Below the pieces are notes generated by a model that was not told where the DNA came from, searched no databases, and was given only the letters and a program-made list of their open reading frames with translations. From assembly GCA_019426215.1 (NCBI GenBank), contig CM033401.1:9491134-9555133 (forward strand): DNA of 64,000 bases, written 5' to 3'. The stretch's first letter is position 1, and the number at the start of each line of letters is the position of its first letter. Shown one piece after another: positions 24,101 to 36,334 of the stretch. This DNA comes from Buddleja alternifolia. Lineage: Eukaryota > Streptophyta > Magnoliopsida > Lamiales > Scrophulariaceae. The translations under genes and the position numbers were made by a program.

Positions 24101-25156
24101 AGTTGTTTAAACTAATTATCACATTAATTTTATTTCCTGATTTCTCTCTTACTCTGATGTATTCTCACATGCCAAGACACATCATCAATCTTGTTAGGAC
24201 AACTCTTCGATCGATATGGTTTGCTATAATTGATACTAGTATAGTGAGTACTCTCACTTTCGAATCTATGCATAAGAGACAAATATATCGATGGAAACTT
24301 TTATGGGTGAAAGTCGAAGACTGAAGTGAATCGACTATCAACGGGACTGATAGCTATAGCGACGCTCAATTTCCTTCCTTAGAGCATATGGAAAATGGAG
24401 TTGTAGTGATTTCTGAAGAAAATTACAAGCACACATCAATCATTGTATAACAATCGGGATCTTCTAATTACCCTGACGAACATACTTCAATGAGAAAGGA
24501 AGATAAAAAAGGGAGAAATAGAGAGAACTAGCAACTTCAAGGATACAGAGGAATATCAACACCTTGGTTCCAAGACAGAGACTTCCAGAACTTATTAAAG
24601 AGCTCCAGTATGTCAAAATTGACGTATTTAAACATTTTTACCGAGTCCTACACGTAGAAGTGATCCGAGACTCTATCAACAAGATACAATAATCATCTAT
24701 TGAACGTGAATACGCTGAGCTATTTGAAGAACTGTGTACACAACCAGGATACAGCGATCAAAGTAAATGTTTATGATCGAGACTTTGAGAGTTTTCATCT
24801 AGAGGAGGAGTCATGAAGATTAAAATTAGGAAGTTTCAATGGTGATATTCAAGACGCTCGCACACATTATGTTTCTTGAGTTTCTTAATTAAGTAAATAG
24901 TTTGGACTCGACGTGTGTTATATATTGACACATGCTTCATCTAGAGTAAGACCTGACATAAAAAGAGGATCCATACGGATCAAAAACTACAAGGTTCATG
25001 AATTTCGAAATAGCAGTATCCCATCGGTCAAGATGATATGGGAAAAATTTGACAAGTTAGAATAACTTGGTAGACTTAAGAGTACATGTGAAGATTCTAT
25101 CCTCGACTTTTTTTCATGTGAGAATTTGGGGACCAAATTCTTTTAGGAGGGAAGAA
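21107..25156 (+). mobile_element. degenerate interior of the gypsy element
   Basis: A primer-binding site sits at the left edge and a polypurine tract at the right. Between them I see no gag, protease, RT or integrase core. From 21900 to 24300 the sequence is T-rich and frame-broken. Either the coding region has decayed beyond recognition or the element was a large non-coding derivative. Confidence 0.6.
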
Positions 25157-25692
25157 TGTGACATCCGGTTTTTCTTAACTAATGCAATGATTAGTATATA
25201 CCTATTGAAATTGCTAGATTGAATATGCATTAGTATTAGTATTAGGGGCTTATATGTCAATTATATTCAAGTAGGGTCCATGGATATAATGGTTGTAAGG
25301 GCCTAACGCTATAAATTGAAAATGTCAATAAAGTTCCATCACAAATCTATAGATATAGGGTACCTGTATCTTTTTCTTCCCAATCCTTCTGTTCCAAGAA
25401 GATCAAACACTACCTCCATTTACTCCTTAAAAGACCTGAAAATCGTACATATATTAGAGCAAGAAAGGGAGCGATCAAAAAGGAAAAGAAAAACCAACAA
25501 TTTCCAGCTACTTTTGCCAGAAATAGTTTCCGGGCATTGTCTATCTTCAGGAGTTCATGTACCAATGATGTCCAAAATGGGAATATTTTTAGAGAACTTT
25601 ATCCTAAGAGGATAAGGACAACAAGTTATGTGTGAGTCCGATTTTGTCAATTAGTTCCATATATTTCCAGAATCAGAAATGCAAACTCTATC
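25157..25692 (+). repeat. 3' LTR fragment of the gypsy element
   Basis: First 536 bp of the LTR, colinear with 18123-18665 with single-base indels and substitutions. Homology ends at 'gcaaactcta', just before 25693. The 99-codon open frame at 25316-25615 is LTR sequence and not a gene. Confidence 0.9.
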
Positions 25693-25766
25693 CTCAATGG
25701 AAACATTGAAAAAAAAAAATATGGAACAGCAGCCGAGGCTTCACCACCAGTGGGAGCGAGCACAAG

Positions 25767-26912
25767 ATGTGCAAGCTGCAAAGATCCATTTATGGCTTGA
25801 AGCAAGCTTCCCGAAGCTGGAATTTGAGATTTGATGAAGCTGTAAAGGAATACGGCTACATCAAGAATGGTTTTGAACCATGTGTGTACAAGAAAGTTAA
25901 TGGGAGAGCCATAAGCTTATTGATACTCCACGTTGATGACATTCTTCTCATTGGAATGATGTAGGAATGTTACACTCAACGAAGGGTTGGTTTTCGACCC
26001 AATTTTTTGATGAAAGATATGGGAGAAGCATCCTACGTTCTTGGTATGAGATATACCGAAAAGGGATGTAGGTTGCTAGGACTCTCCCAATCTAAGTACA
26101 TAGAACGAATCTTGAATAGATTCAGTATGAGAGATTCCAAAAGAGGATTTCTTCCAACCGGGCATGAAATCCATCTCACTAAATCGATGTCCCCAAGGAC
26201 ACTCGAGGAAAGAGAGAGAATGTCAAGGGTTCCATACGCTTCGGCGATAGGTAGCATTATGTATGCTATGCTATATACTAGACCGGATGTGGCTTATGCA
26301 CTTAGCGTGGCAAGCCGGTTCAAGTTGAAACCAGGAGAGGATCACTAGACTGCCGTGAAAATGATCCTAAAGTACTTGAGACGTACTTAAGATCTTTTTC
26401 TGATATACGGCGGAGAAAAATTAGAACTAGAATGCTACACGGATTCTAGTTTTCAGTCGGACTTAGACGATCTTAAATCGATATCCAGATATGTGTTTAT
26501 ATTCAATAGAGGAGCTGTAAGCTGGAAGAGCTCCAAGCAGGAGACGACAGCTGACTCCACCACGGAAGCTGAGTATATAGCTGCTGCTGAAGCGGCTAAG
26601 GACACTGTTTAGATGAGGAACTTCATCCATGAGTTGGAGGTAGTTCCCTCCATTGATAATCCGGTACTACTGTACTGTGATAACAATGGAGCTATAACTC
26701 TATCAAAAGAGCCTAAGTCTCACCAAAGATCCAAACATATTCTTAGACGATATCATCTCATCAGAGAGATAGTGGAAAGAGGAGACGTTTGGGTGGAACG
26801 AGTCGACTGGACGAAAAACGTAGCAGGCCCCTTCACTAAAGCTCTGAGTCAAAGTGTATTGGAAAAACATTTGGAAATGATGGGACTAAAGTACAAAGGC
26901 AACTGGCTCTAG
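25767..26912 (+). pseudogene. Ty1/copia RT and RNase H, 5'-truncated and broken
   Basis: The frame opens in the middle of RT with LQRSIYGLKQASRSWN and the active-site strand LHVDDILLIG (25920-25955). A one-base loss then a one-base gain around 25957-26010 interrupt the frame. It resumes as MKDMGEASYVLGMRYTEKG and PYASAIGSIMYAMLYTRPD. RNase H follows with CYTDSSFQSD (26433-26462), SSKQETTADSTTEAEYIAAA (26530-26590) and a terminal segment SKHILRRYHLIREIVERG. In-frame stops lie near 26346, 26387 and 26610. gag, protease and integrase are absent. The copia domain order places RNase H last, directly before the polypurine tract and 3' LTR, as seen here. Confidence 0.92.
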
Positions 26913-26932
26913 GGCAAGTGGGAGATTAATAG

Positions 26933-29035
26933 TGTTAGGTGCCCGGCGAGGCAATTATTTTGGGCTCAGCCATATTAAATGTAAACAATATGACAGTCAT
27001 ATTTGAAATATATTGATTCTTTTATTAATGGTATGCTTCTTTATTGTTCTAACTATTGATAGTATAGATAAGGATCCCACGGATTACATATGGTTAGGGG
27101 AGGCGGTCACGGAAAACTTATGGAATGCTCTCAAAGACCTTAATTCTAAATATTGTTCCAAGTCATAGAGGCTGTGAGATGTGGGATATCACTGGCCACG
27201 TCAAGACCTGTTCATACATGTAACTCTTTCGAGAGGTCAACGCGTTCCATTATCGACGCCTTGTATGGCAATACATGTATGAAGATTCATACTGGATTGT
27301 GGAATTGAACGGTCCCACTTAAGGACTCCTATTTGGTGCTGTTGAACATGGAGTCTTTGGGTTTCGTAGCGTGAGATTAATCCTCAGACCTAAGATGTCA
27401 TTTTGAAAGGGCACTACCCACTCTGCTTTTATATGCACGTGCACTCCAGGAGAGTCATAAGGCATGTATGTTGGGTATAGTCTGGTAGTGCAGTGGATCA
27501 AATCGCAGTCGGAGAGGGATTCATCCAAGGTCACGAGTACCCGGTATTTCCTATGTTGTTGCGAGAATTTAAATGATCGTGAAAAGCCTTTGATCAAAGT
27601 GATTGTTTTCTGAGAGGGAATGGTGATCCCGGATCGGAAGACTCGATCATTAGATGTCACAACACAGTCATAGTTTCCAAGGTTATTACGGTTCGACTGT
27701 CGCCATACCCTAGACCATGGATGGGAAATTGATGAAGGATTCTACTCACATGACAATTGCAACTCGGATAGGTTTTTGATTTTCATCGTTGACATCTTAG
27801 TAGTCGTGGTGACGTTGCTAGACATTGAACCATGACCAATAGGTGCCTTGGATTAATTTGGTGAAATTAATTCAAGGACTAGTTAATTATTTAGAATAAT
27901 TAATCTAGCCTACGGAGACTTATTGCTAGCTTGACAATGAGTCTGAGGGGTGACACACATAACTTAGTGTGGTACGGTTAATTAATTCTTTGTGAATTAA
28001 TGGTGGGATTAATTAATTGAATTTAATTAATCAAAGGAAAAGGAATTAGTTTAACTATTTAATTAATGGCCCTATAATTTAATATTAGAATATTAAATTG
28101 GGAAGGACTAATTAATTAATTAGGTGAAAGAAAATAAAAAAATATATATACATAGTGCACGTGTGAGGCGTGTGTAATTATGTATGTTGATTTGGTGGAA
28201 AGATTTATCTTACTCACCAAGTTTGTTAAATATATATATTAATTAATATCCTATAAATATATTTGATAGAATCCTAAATTAATTAAAGTAGTTAATCAAT
28301 GGATATGGAAAGGATTCTATTTGATATATGTTAGGGTATTATTAGATATGATAATATCTAGTTAGTTGGAAAGAGTCCAACTAAACAAGGAAGAGAATAA
28401 AAGAAAAAGAAAAATACATGTACATATATACATATGTACATGCCTACTCCCTATTTTTTAGGGGAGAAGTAGGCGTGTACCACCTAGGGTTTTAACCCTA
28501 GGTGGACTATATATATTCATGTATATTTTACCTCATTTAAACCTAACGGAAAAAGTGACTTTGTATTAGTTTTGGTTTTTGAAAAGAAAAATAAGTTTTT
28601 TGAGAAACACACATCTTCTATTATTCTCTCCCAATTTTTCTTTCATACTATTTCTTTAAACTCATGTGTTGAGTGCTAAGAACACTTAAATAATTCCAAA
28701 CCCTTTTTTTCTAAAAAATCAAGATTCGATATTCTCCTTGTTAGCACTGGTGGAGATAATTGAGGGTACAAGCTAGGGTGTGGATACATCTCAGAGGCGC
28801 AACGCTTGGGGCGCTAGGGCAAATCAATTCAAAGACTGTAGTAGGGAGTAGCTTAGAAAGACGTTGTTGCTTTAAAGTCTATAAGAGGTAAACACAAGTG
28901 AACTTTCTCCTATGATAGTTTTGAATCCGATGGTACCATGTCGACCTAACCCTAATTTTGGGGATTCCGCTTTAATTTTGAAATTATATGTATTCCGCTG
29001 CGCCGGTATCCCCGGGGGTTGTACCGATCCCAACA
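26933..29035 (+). repeat. 3' LTR of the copia element, ~2.1 kb
   Basis: Begins TGTTAGGTGCCC immediately after a purine-rich stretch (26910-26927) that follows the RNase H stop codon. It ends ...GATCCCAACA at 29035. TGTTRGG/CCAACA termini are typical of LTRs. TTAATTAA-rich in the middle; TATA-like stretches occur near 28505-28515. A short open frame on the other strand (27319-27660) is not a gene. Confidence 0.8.
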
Positions 29036-32000
29036 GTTCTCGGTGAAGAGGGATTTGACCTCTCTACATATGATATAAGATTTTTGGATAGGGATCTAAT
29101 CCTAATGGGCTTGTGTTCCCATGTTTGTCCTAACTTGTGAATCTTATAGTCTCAAATGTGTGATCGAATCTTAGGTGCCAATCAATACTACGTTCTCTAG
29201 TTTGTGTTCACAGTATACTAATTTCAGACATTCAACTTTGTTCAAACAATTCAACGATGATGTGTTGTCCTTATAATTATTTCAAAAATAAACATTATGT
29301 AAGTTAATACCAAAAATTTCTCAAAGAAATATGTTTTTAGACCAAGTCTAAGATCAACATTTATTTGGTAAAACAAGACAATCATCTTGGGTTGTGACAT
29401 GTTCAGAATTAAAAGAACAGAAGTGAATCCTAAGTTGACTCTTCCGACATTATGTCTATTTCCAACGTAGATCACATCTTATTCTTCCAGATTTTTACTT
29501 CCTTCTAGTTCTCCATTCAAAATTCTAAATATGAGTACCATCTCAAGGATCTAGAATCCAAGAAGTGAGAAAAACAATCATAGAATGTTAGTTTCTAAAA
29601 CATAAAATTCTATATCTTATGCGCCTCTTTCAAAAACCCTACTCATCGCCCCTCCTTGGGGCATGAGTGATGCTTGCCTCAAGCATACAACTTTATGACT
29701 CTTAACTGAGGACTATTCTCAAGTTTCTGAGTCAATAAAAGAAGTTGGGCTAATGATGACAATGTTCTCAAAAACAATAATGGGTTATTTGTCTAACAAG
29801 AGAGATAGAACCTCAGAAAATAAACCAAGATTCAATTAGATAATTATATTGCATTCAAGTGAAATTAAGACTTTAATCTTCACTTGGCTGCCACTAAATT
29901 TTTCGAAACATTGCACTCCCACCGCAATAATCGAAAATCTCGTTGGACTGATTTCGTAGTGGGTGATTGAGTTCTTTAATAAATCCGGTGAGTTGCAACC
30001 CTCTGTCGATAGATGGCTCACTTGATTTATGAAAGTGGCAATCCATGCCAGCCTCGTCTAACAGGCGATTCAATCTCATTTGGCTCATAGATCACGAAAC
30101 TGCAACCCTCTGTCGATATATAGGTTGTGATCTATCTGAACTTGGGCCCATCAACTCCTATCAATCTAACAGTTGAATTCCACCTTGCAACCCTCCATCG
30201 ATATATGGCATAGAATTTGCTTTGACCGAAAGCATATAACGCACTTATGAAATCTAAATACATACGTTAGTGCATAACCCCACTTACTAGGAAGAACTTA
30301 TGCATTAGATATGAATTCATCTTTCATAAGTTTGATGGAGAGCCGGGACATCCAATTCCCCTTTCAAAAATTCAGTATTTAAAACTTGGGAGAATTTCGA
30401 TTGTTTTAATCAAGGTCTCACTTTGCATGGTAATTTTTTACGCGCAAATATGGATATAAATTAATGAAGCAGAAAACGCCTAGCAATTCTACTACACATG
30501 CTTTCCATAGACTTCTACTAAATTGGGTCGAGTTATTGACTCAATTAAGGGTTAAGGGGCTTAAAAGATCTCCATATAATGTCTAACTTCATGGCTCCTA
30601 GCTCCAAGCAGATCTTCTATCTCCAAGGCCCTAATCTAATTACATAGAAAAGAATGCATCCTATACATAAATCTATGAAAAATTAAAATACAAACAAGGG
30701 GGCTCAAACTTTGGCCCGATACAACCCAGATAAAACTCAAAGCGATAAACCCCAGTCTATGGAAGGTATCCCACAATAAACACATCAAAGCATTTAAATA
30801 AACTATTCAAGATTATATTGGCATTAGAGTGAATTAAAATCAAATTTCAATTTTCAAATAATTAAACCCAATTTAACTATGACAAAATTAAATCCAATCC
30901 TAATTTTGATTGGAGGATTAAATCTAATTTAATCAAAGCGTAATTAAATTACATTTAACTATCATGGGTAAATTAAATCCAATTTACTCATATAATTAGA
31001 TCAAATATAATTATAGAGAGATTAAATTAAATGAGGAGATTAAATCTAATTTAATCATTTATGATTAATTCCACAACTTAGATACATCATAATCAAATCG
31101 AATTTAATTTAGATGGAAAGACCAAGTCCTTCTTAATCAAAGTTAAATTAAATCAAATTTAATTTTAATCATAAATCAAATTTAATCTTTATGGAATAAT
31201 TAAATCTAATTTTACTCACATAATTATATCAAACATAATTATAGATTAATTAAATTAAATGAGAAAATTAAATCTAAGTTAATCATTTATGATTAATTCC
31301 ACAACGTTAGATACATCATAATCAAATCGAATTTAATTTAGATGAAAAGACCAAGTCTTTCTTGATCAAAGTTGAATTAAATCAAATTTAATTTTAATCA
31401 TAAATCAAATTTAATTTAATCTTTTGTGGAATAACTAAATCTAATTTTATTATCCCAACTAAATCCAAACCAATTGAAATATTGAAGCTAGTTTAAATTT
31501 GACAACTTAAATATAATATAATTGTAAAGAATTAAATCTAATTTAATAAAACAATTAAATTTAATTTAATAACTTCAAAATGAAATCTAATTTAATTTTA
31601 ATGTGTTGATTAATTCCAATTTAATCAAATTGTCCAATTTCACATTGGTTTGTGGATTATATCAAATATTATCAACACAATTAAATCCAATTTAAAACAA
31701 AAATTTTAATTGAAAATGGGGGCTCTTAAATTAATCAATTGTGCTAGACTAAGTGTATTGGATCAAGCCCAAACACAAATTAAAATTGCTAGGCCAGGCC
31801 GACCAATTCGACCCAGCTTCCTATCCCAACGCACTTGGTTAACCCATCGCATTATATAGGCATTGGGTCAAGCCCAGCGCATAAGATTAATATACTATGT
31901 TGGGCTGAGCCCAACACACAAGTTAATTGTGTTGGGCTCGGCCCAAACATAATTTAAACTGTAGCCCATTAGTCTGTTCATCTTCCTCAATTCCCGCCGT

Positions 32001-32596
32001 CAACCAGTCGCTATACACGGGCAGCCAAGACTTCGCCGATCGTGGCCGTGTCGCCCGACAACGTGACCTCGGGTACCATGCCCGACATCAAATGATGCAT
32101 TGAAGCGCCGCCTTAGCATCATTCAGAACATGCGGGTTATGCAAATACAATTTACACAGCCGCTGGTTTTTCATAGCCTTCGCCGCTCCATTAGCGGCGG
32201 TCGGGCATCGCCTTTTTGAAGAATTATGGTGGCGCTTTTCATCGCCGCCTTGTACCTGCACACAGTCGGCGTGTGGCGGTGTAGGACTAGGGCGGCTCTA
32301 GAAGAGCCTCCTGTTGCTCATCGCGCTGCCTTAGCACAAACGTGCAGCACGGTTGCTGCTGTTTGAAATCATAGCAGCCTTGCTGCTTGATATCTCCCTG
32401 ATCAAATCCATTCATCTTCAAGCTTCATTTTTCGGATCCAATCATAAATTATTCCAAATTTTTACCCAATAAATCTAATTCAAAATCATTAATAAAATTG
32501 TTCTAAACATTTTTATTAACAATATTCAGATTTAATTAAAAAATAAATCCACCAACATAATCATAAATGCCTAAAACTATTAAAGCCATTAAAGAT
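29036..32596 (-). mobile_element. non-coding retroelement interior (LARD-like), tentative
   Basis: No coding sequence over 3.5 kb. It adjoins the primer site of the minus-strand LTR at 32611-34322 and so can be read as that element's interior running leftwards. No polypurine tract or second LTR was found at its left end. It contains three 'tgcaaccctc.[tg]tcgata' motifs (near 29995, 30102 and 30185), a TTTAATT-rich tract, and a GC-rich block at 31960-32400 with repeated GCCG-type words. Non-coding interiors of this size occur in LARD-type plant elements, but this assignment is inference. Confidence 0.45.
30966..31430 (+). repeat. two tandem ~230-bp AT-rich repeats
   Basis: The block 'ataatta.atcaaa.ataattatag...gattaattccacaac.tagatacatcataatcaaatcgaatttaatttagatg.aaagaccaagtc' occurs at about 30985-31196 and again at about 31217-31430. 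The sequence around it is built from TTTAATT/AATTAAA words. Confidence 0.85.
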
Positions 32597-32610
32597 GACT
32601 CCGATGCCAC
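32597..32610 (-). promoter_or_regulatory. probable primer-binding site of minus-strand LTR element
   Basis: On the minus strand the LTR end CCTAACA is followed by GTGGCATCGGAGTC, a diverged form of the GTGGTATCAGAGC initiator-Met tRNA primer site. This gives the element its orientation. Confidence 0.6.
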
Positions 32611-34322
32611 TGTTAGGACTTCGATCAGATGCGCAGTGAAAACGTAAACATTCATGAATTCCTAAAGCCAGATCACTTTATGGCATTTAATAATTTTATA
32701 TAAACAGAAACAAGAACACAACGACTTACCATTATCGAAGCGTGATTCGTTTATTGATCTACTGTCTAAATAGCAGCAATCCCCGAAACTCTTGCCTCTA
32801 GATATCACGTCGGAATAAGACTTGCAGAAAATCCACCTCCTTTCGCTCCACTATGGCTGACGGCTATAAAGGAAAGGGAGAGAGAATTTTCTCTTCTTCT
32901 TTCTTTGCTGTCAAGTTTATTATGAGAAACTTAGGTTTTTCATCCAGGTAGTTAGGTATATATAAGGAGTGATGGGCTTGGAATTAATCAATTCCAAGAG
33001 CCCATAAAATTTCCTTATACACGCCTACCACATCCAAAATCAGGCTAAGTTGACTTTTAACTTAATCCAATTATTAATCAAATCCAACATATTTTAATCT
33101 AATTAAAATACGATATGAATTAATAATTATCTAAGTTAAATAGTCTAATTATTAACTTAGAATAGGATGACCATAATAAATACATCTACTTATTTATTAT
33201 TAATTTATTTCCATTAATCACATTAATCAAATAAATTGATTTGTCCATCAAATGACAAATTACCTAATTTATGTTATTTGACATTGAAAGAATTTCTTCG
33301 CTTAATTTCTTGAAAGTGCGACTCTCTAAGTTCGTCTCAATTGGTATTGGGAGGAGACCAAGGATGTGAGTGTCACCTAGCTACTCTCATGCACTCACAT
33401 TGAAACCCAATTGAGATCAAATCTAATAGATCATATACGAACCTTTAGGTCACAGACACCCTGTGAATATAAGCTTTTCACTGAAACATCACGATCGAGT
33501 GAGAGTCATGGATTGTGTCAAAACTCACAGGACTCAATACTGTACTTTATGAATCATAGTAACATGAAACTACTGCACTACTCTTGTGTACAATACACAA
33601 GTTAATTCTCCTGCTTTGGCCAAAGACTTATAATTTTATTTACCTACAATCGCACACAATGTTAACTCGTTACTACCCGAGACAGTGAATCCCGTATTGG
33701 CAATCACCGAACAATTGCCACTTGTCCTTCTGAACCGCATTTCGAGGTTAATCCCACCAAAGGGTGAATTGGATCTAACGACTCTAATAACTCTTTCAGT
33801 GTCACAAGTCCAATATTCGTGAATCCTCAGGTCTTAGTGTCACAAGTCCAATCTTCGTGAATCCTCAAATCAAAGGCTCACGCATGCTACCTTGACCAGT
33901 AATTGAATCATTGATAGTCAACGAGTAATTATCCATGTGATTGAATCACGGCGAACCGTGTTCGAATATATCAATTCCATTGTTATATCTATGACCAAGC
34001 TCCCACTATCCAAAGTGACCGACCGACACTCCTTGTCAAAGCTTGCGTCATACAAGTTTGGTCTTAATCCCCAATTAAGACTCTTCGACTTGCGAACTCT
34101 AGTTTAAGTAAACAAGGAACCGATACTTCTAGTGTCCTTCTTCTCTAACCATTGGGGACTAGAAGCTCCCTCTTGATTACTAGGGACTTATTTGTTCAAT
34201 ACTTGTATTAATGCCATCAAGATTGATATGAACAAAACAAATGCCTTTATTGATTTGTACAATATAAATCAGTACCCTACAAGTTCTAACTCATTTTTGG
34301 CATCGAGGGCACATACCTAACA
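32611..34322 (-). repeat. copia-type LTR, ~1.7 kb, minus strand
   Basis: Plus-strand termini are TGTTAGGACT and ATACCTAACA, so the minus strand begins TGTTAGGTATGTGCCC. A TATA-like TTATATATACC on the minus strand near 32951-32961 precedes a pyrimidine-rich leader, as expected for an LTR promoter. No flanking 5-bp duplication was found, which fits a 5' LTR followed by interior rather than a solo LTR. Confidence 0.75.
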
Positions 34323-34517
34323 GTTTTTAACCCATACGTAAAGATATAATTGATAGTAACATCTATAGATTATGATTATATTATCTAACAAAAACTACTC
34401 AATAAACAAATACATTCAATTATAAATAATTAATACAAACTTTAAAGCAAACTAAAGAACATGTAATTCTTTACACTAAAAAATAAAGTTATTATTTACT
34501 AAAACTTTTTTAAAATT

Positions 34518-34813
34518 AGGGATAATGGCAGACACCCCCCTCAGTTATGGGGTGATGTGCACTTTTTCCCCTAACTTAGGCAAAATGCTACAAAAATACA
34601 TAAGTCAGGGGGCAAAGTGCTACAAAGACACATAAATCAGGGGGCAAAAGTCCAATTTTTATGATAAGTGTGGTGCCCGAATCTGCCCGAACTGCCCGAG
34701 GGGGTGAAGTGCACATTTTGTGATAAGTTAGGGGGCAAAGTGCACATTTCAGTAAGTTAGGGGGCAAAGTGCACATCACCCCATAATTGAGGGGGGTGTC
34801 TGCTATTATCCCT
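34518..34813. mobile_element. MITE-like element, 296 bp, with 45-bp inverted termini
   Basis: The left terminus (34518-34562, AGGGATAATGGCAGACACCC...) and right terminus (34769-34813) are near-perfect inverted repeats. TAAAATT is duplicated directly outside them (34511-34517 and 34814-34820). The interior has short 'taagt.agggggcaaagtgc' repeats and no coding potential. Superfamily undecided: a 7-bp duplication as read could be the visible part of an 8- or 9-bp hAT- or Mutator-type duplication. Confidence 0.9.
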
Positions 34814-34820
34814 TAAAATT

Positions 34821-35497
34821 ATAAAATGATATAATACTATTAGTTCATACATTTGGTGGATAAAGTCTAATTAATCGAATAATGGTCGATTTTTTCTTTT
34901 CTTTAGATGTGATGATGTCTTATATATTTTTCATACTCAATGATCCTTGTTTATAGTTTCCCTTTTATAGTTTTTTGAAAAAAGTGTGTTGTGAATTCTA
35001 ATTCTAATATGTTTAGAAGAGAAGTTTAAAAGAAAAAATCTTTATCAATTCATATCTAATAAGTATATAATAGAAATTCAAAAATAAAATTACAAATATT
35101 GCCAATCCAACTTTCTTTTTATGGTAATTAGCCTTTTTTAAAATCAATATAAGGGCATCATATTATAAAGGAACCTTGTATTTAAAATTGAGAAAAGGGC
35201 TTTAAAAATAAAAATTGCATAAAATGAGAAGGGAGGGAATCAAACCCTATCACTCGCTGGTGTAAACATCTTACAACCAAGCCTTTCCCCAACTCTGCAA
35301 GACTTGTATTTGTGTTATGTATAGAACAGAAAAACTATATCGGGGGGGGGGGGGGTGGTTATTAAAAAATCATATATAACCTATAGAAAAAAATTTATCC
35401 GTCCCTGGTGTAAATGAAGTGGAAGATTTAGAATTAGGAGTCGAAGATGAAGATATTAATCTTAATGAGGAGACATTTGATAGTAATTGAGTAAACT
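34821..35497. other. spacer with tRNA-like stretch and G-tract
   Basis: No gene. At 35236-35290 the minus strand contains a box B-like GGTTTGATTCCC and a weak box A-like GGCTTGGTTG. A run of 14 G follows at 35342-35355 and 'atttatccgtccctgg' at 35393-35408, the same order as at 2258-2475. Confidence 0.45.
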
Positions 35498-35685
35498 AGA
35501 CGAAGGAGGATACCCTAAATATCTTGCATAAAAAACACGGGTTGATAGTCATCATCCTGAGCCATAAAAACTCTATCTAGCTTCATAAAGGAGGGGAGAG
35601 CCACAACTTGTGGTAGGTTGAATTCGAACACAGGACCTCTCACATAAAGTGGGAGTTGGATACCACTAGACTAATAGGTCTTGGG
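35498..35685 (-). mobile_element. tRNA-derived SINE, copy 1
   Basis: About 85% like the SINE at 49833-50029 by eye. On the minus strand the head reads GACCTATTAGTCTAGTGGTA (box A) and later GTGTTCGAATTC (box B), followed by a tRNA-unrelated body ending near 'ctagtttactc'. On the head side the flanking 'tcgcgcttttgcctttt' (35686-35702) matches the target duplication of copy 2. The matching flank on the tail side is gone, so this copy was rearranged at its tail. Confidence 0.8.
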
Positions 35686-36334
35686 TCGCGCTTTTGCCTT
35701 TTCAAACAGTGTAATGAAGCTAATAATTTGATGTTAATATTATAATTTTGTAATTAAAATGGTCAAATACATGATGTATGTTAAGATCTTGAGAAAAAAA
35801 ATTATGATATCCTACCATACTATTAAGGAGAATATAAGTTTCTCACATTTTTTTGGGAACGTATAAGTTTGTTATAAACTTACTCAAATACCCTCTCAAG
35901 CCGTTTCATATTTCAACTTACTCCTAGTTAATTGTAATGAATAAGAATACATCATATCCAAAACCAAGTTTGACGTACGAAACTTAAGCCAATTATTTGA
36001 AAAAAATGATTCATCTCTATGTAATTGATGAACAAATGAAGTGACCAATCACAATGCATGCATTCCTGCATTTGTCATTTGATCATATATATGGCCTGAA
36101 CGTATCTGATAAAGACAACAATTATATTTAGGAGTCATTCTTAAAGTTGCTTGGAACTTAAAATTTCAAAACAATCACAATAGCTCATGTAATAAAACTT
36201 AGATGGGATCCACCGCAACCATTATAATTATACCATAACTTCAATTCTCTTTGACTATAGCTAATCGCTCATTATTTAAAGCTAGCCATTAACATTTAAC
36301 ATCACGAAGTTATCTCCAGCTGTAATTCACATCC
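35686..36334 (+). repeat. segmental duplicate resembling XTH upstream DNA, copy 1
   Basis: Colinear with 50030-50671 and, from about 35905 on, with 61630-62055. The 61630 copy leads directly into an XTH first exon, so I infer that all three derive from an XTH 5' flank. No coding sequence. The segment ends at the CATCC target site of the small LTR element. Confidence 0.8.

Larger units (their letters stand above)
18123..25692 (+). mobile_element. Ty3/gypsy LTR retrotransposon, 3' truncated
   Basis: The left LTR (18123-21106) begins TGTGACATCC and ends GGGGCGTGACA. It is followed by GGTATCAGAGC (21111-21121), a primer site for initiator-Met tRNA. The right LTR starts again as TGTGACATCC at 25157 after a purine-rich tract (25145-25156) and matches the left LTR up to about 25692, where it is cut by copia sequence. 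The interior (21107-25156) has no open polyprotein. Near 24990-25110 a reading frame resembles the IPxVKxxW segment at the end of gypsy integrase/chromodomain. The truncated right end prevents a test for target duplication. Confidence 0.85.

Noticed and set aside
25316..25615. 99-codon open frame
   Set aside because: Sequence is colinear with the first 540 bp of the gypsy LTR at 18123, which is non-coding and not open in the other copy.
27319..27660. 113-codon minus-strand frame
   Set aside because: Inside the copia LTR, no family match.
30800..31720. Possible centromeric or scaffold-type satellite in the TTTAATT-rich tract
   Set aside because: Only a two-copy 230-bp duplication is visible; the rest is low-complexity AT sequence without a regular period.
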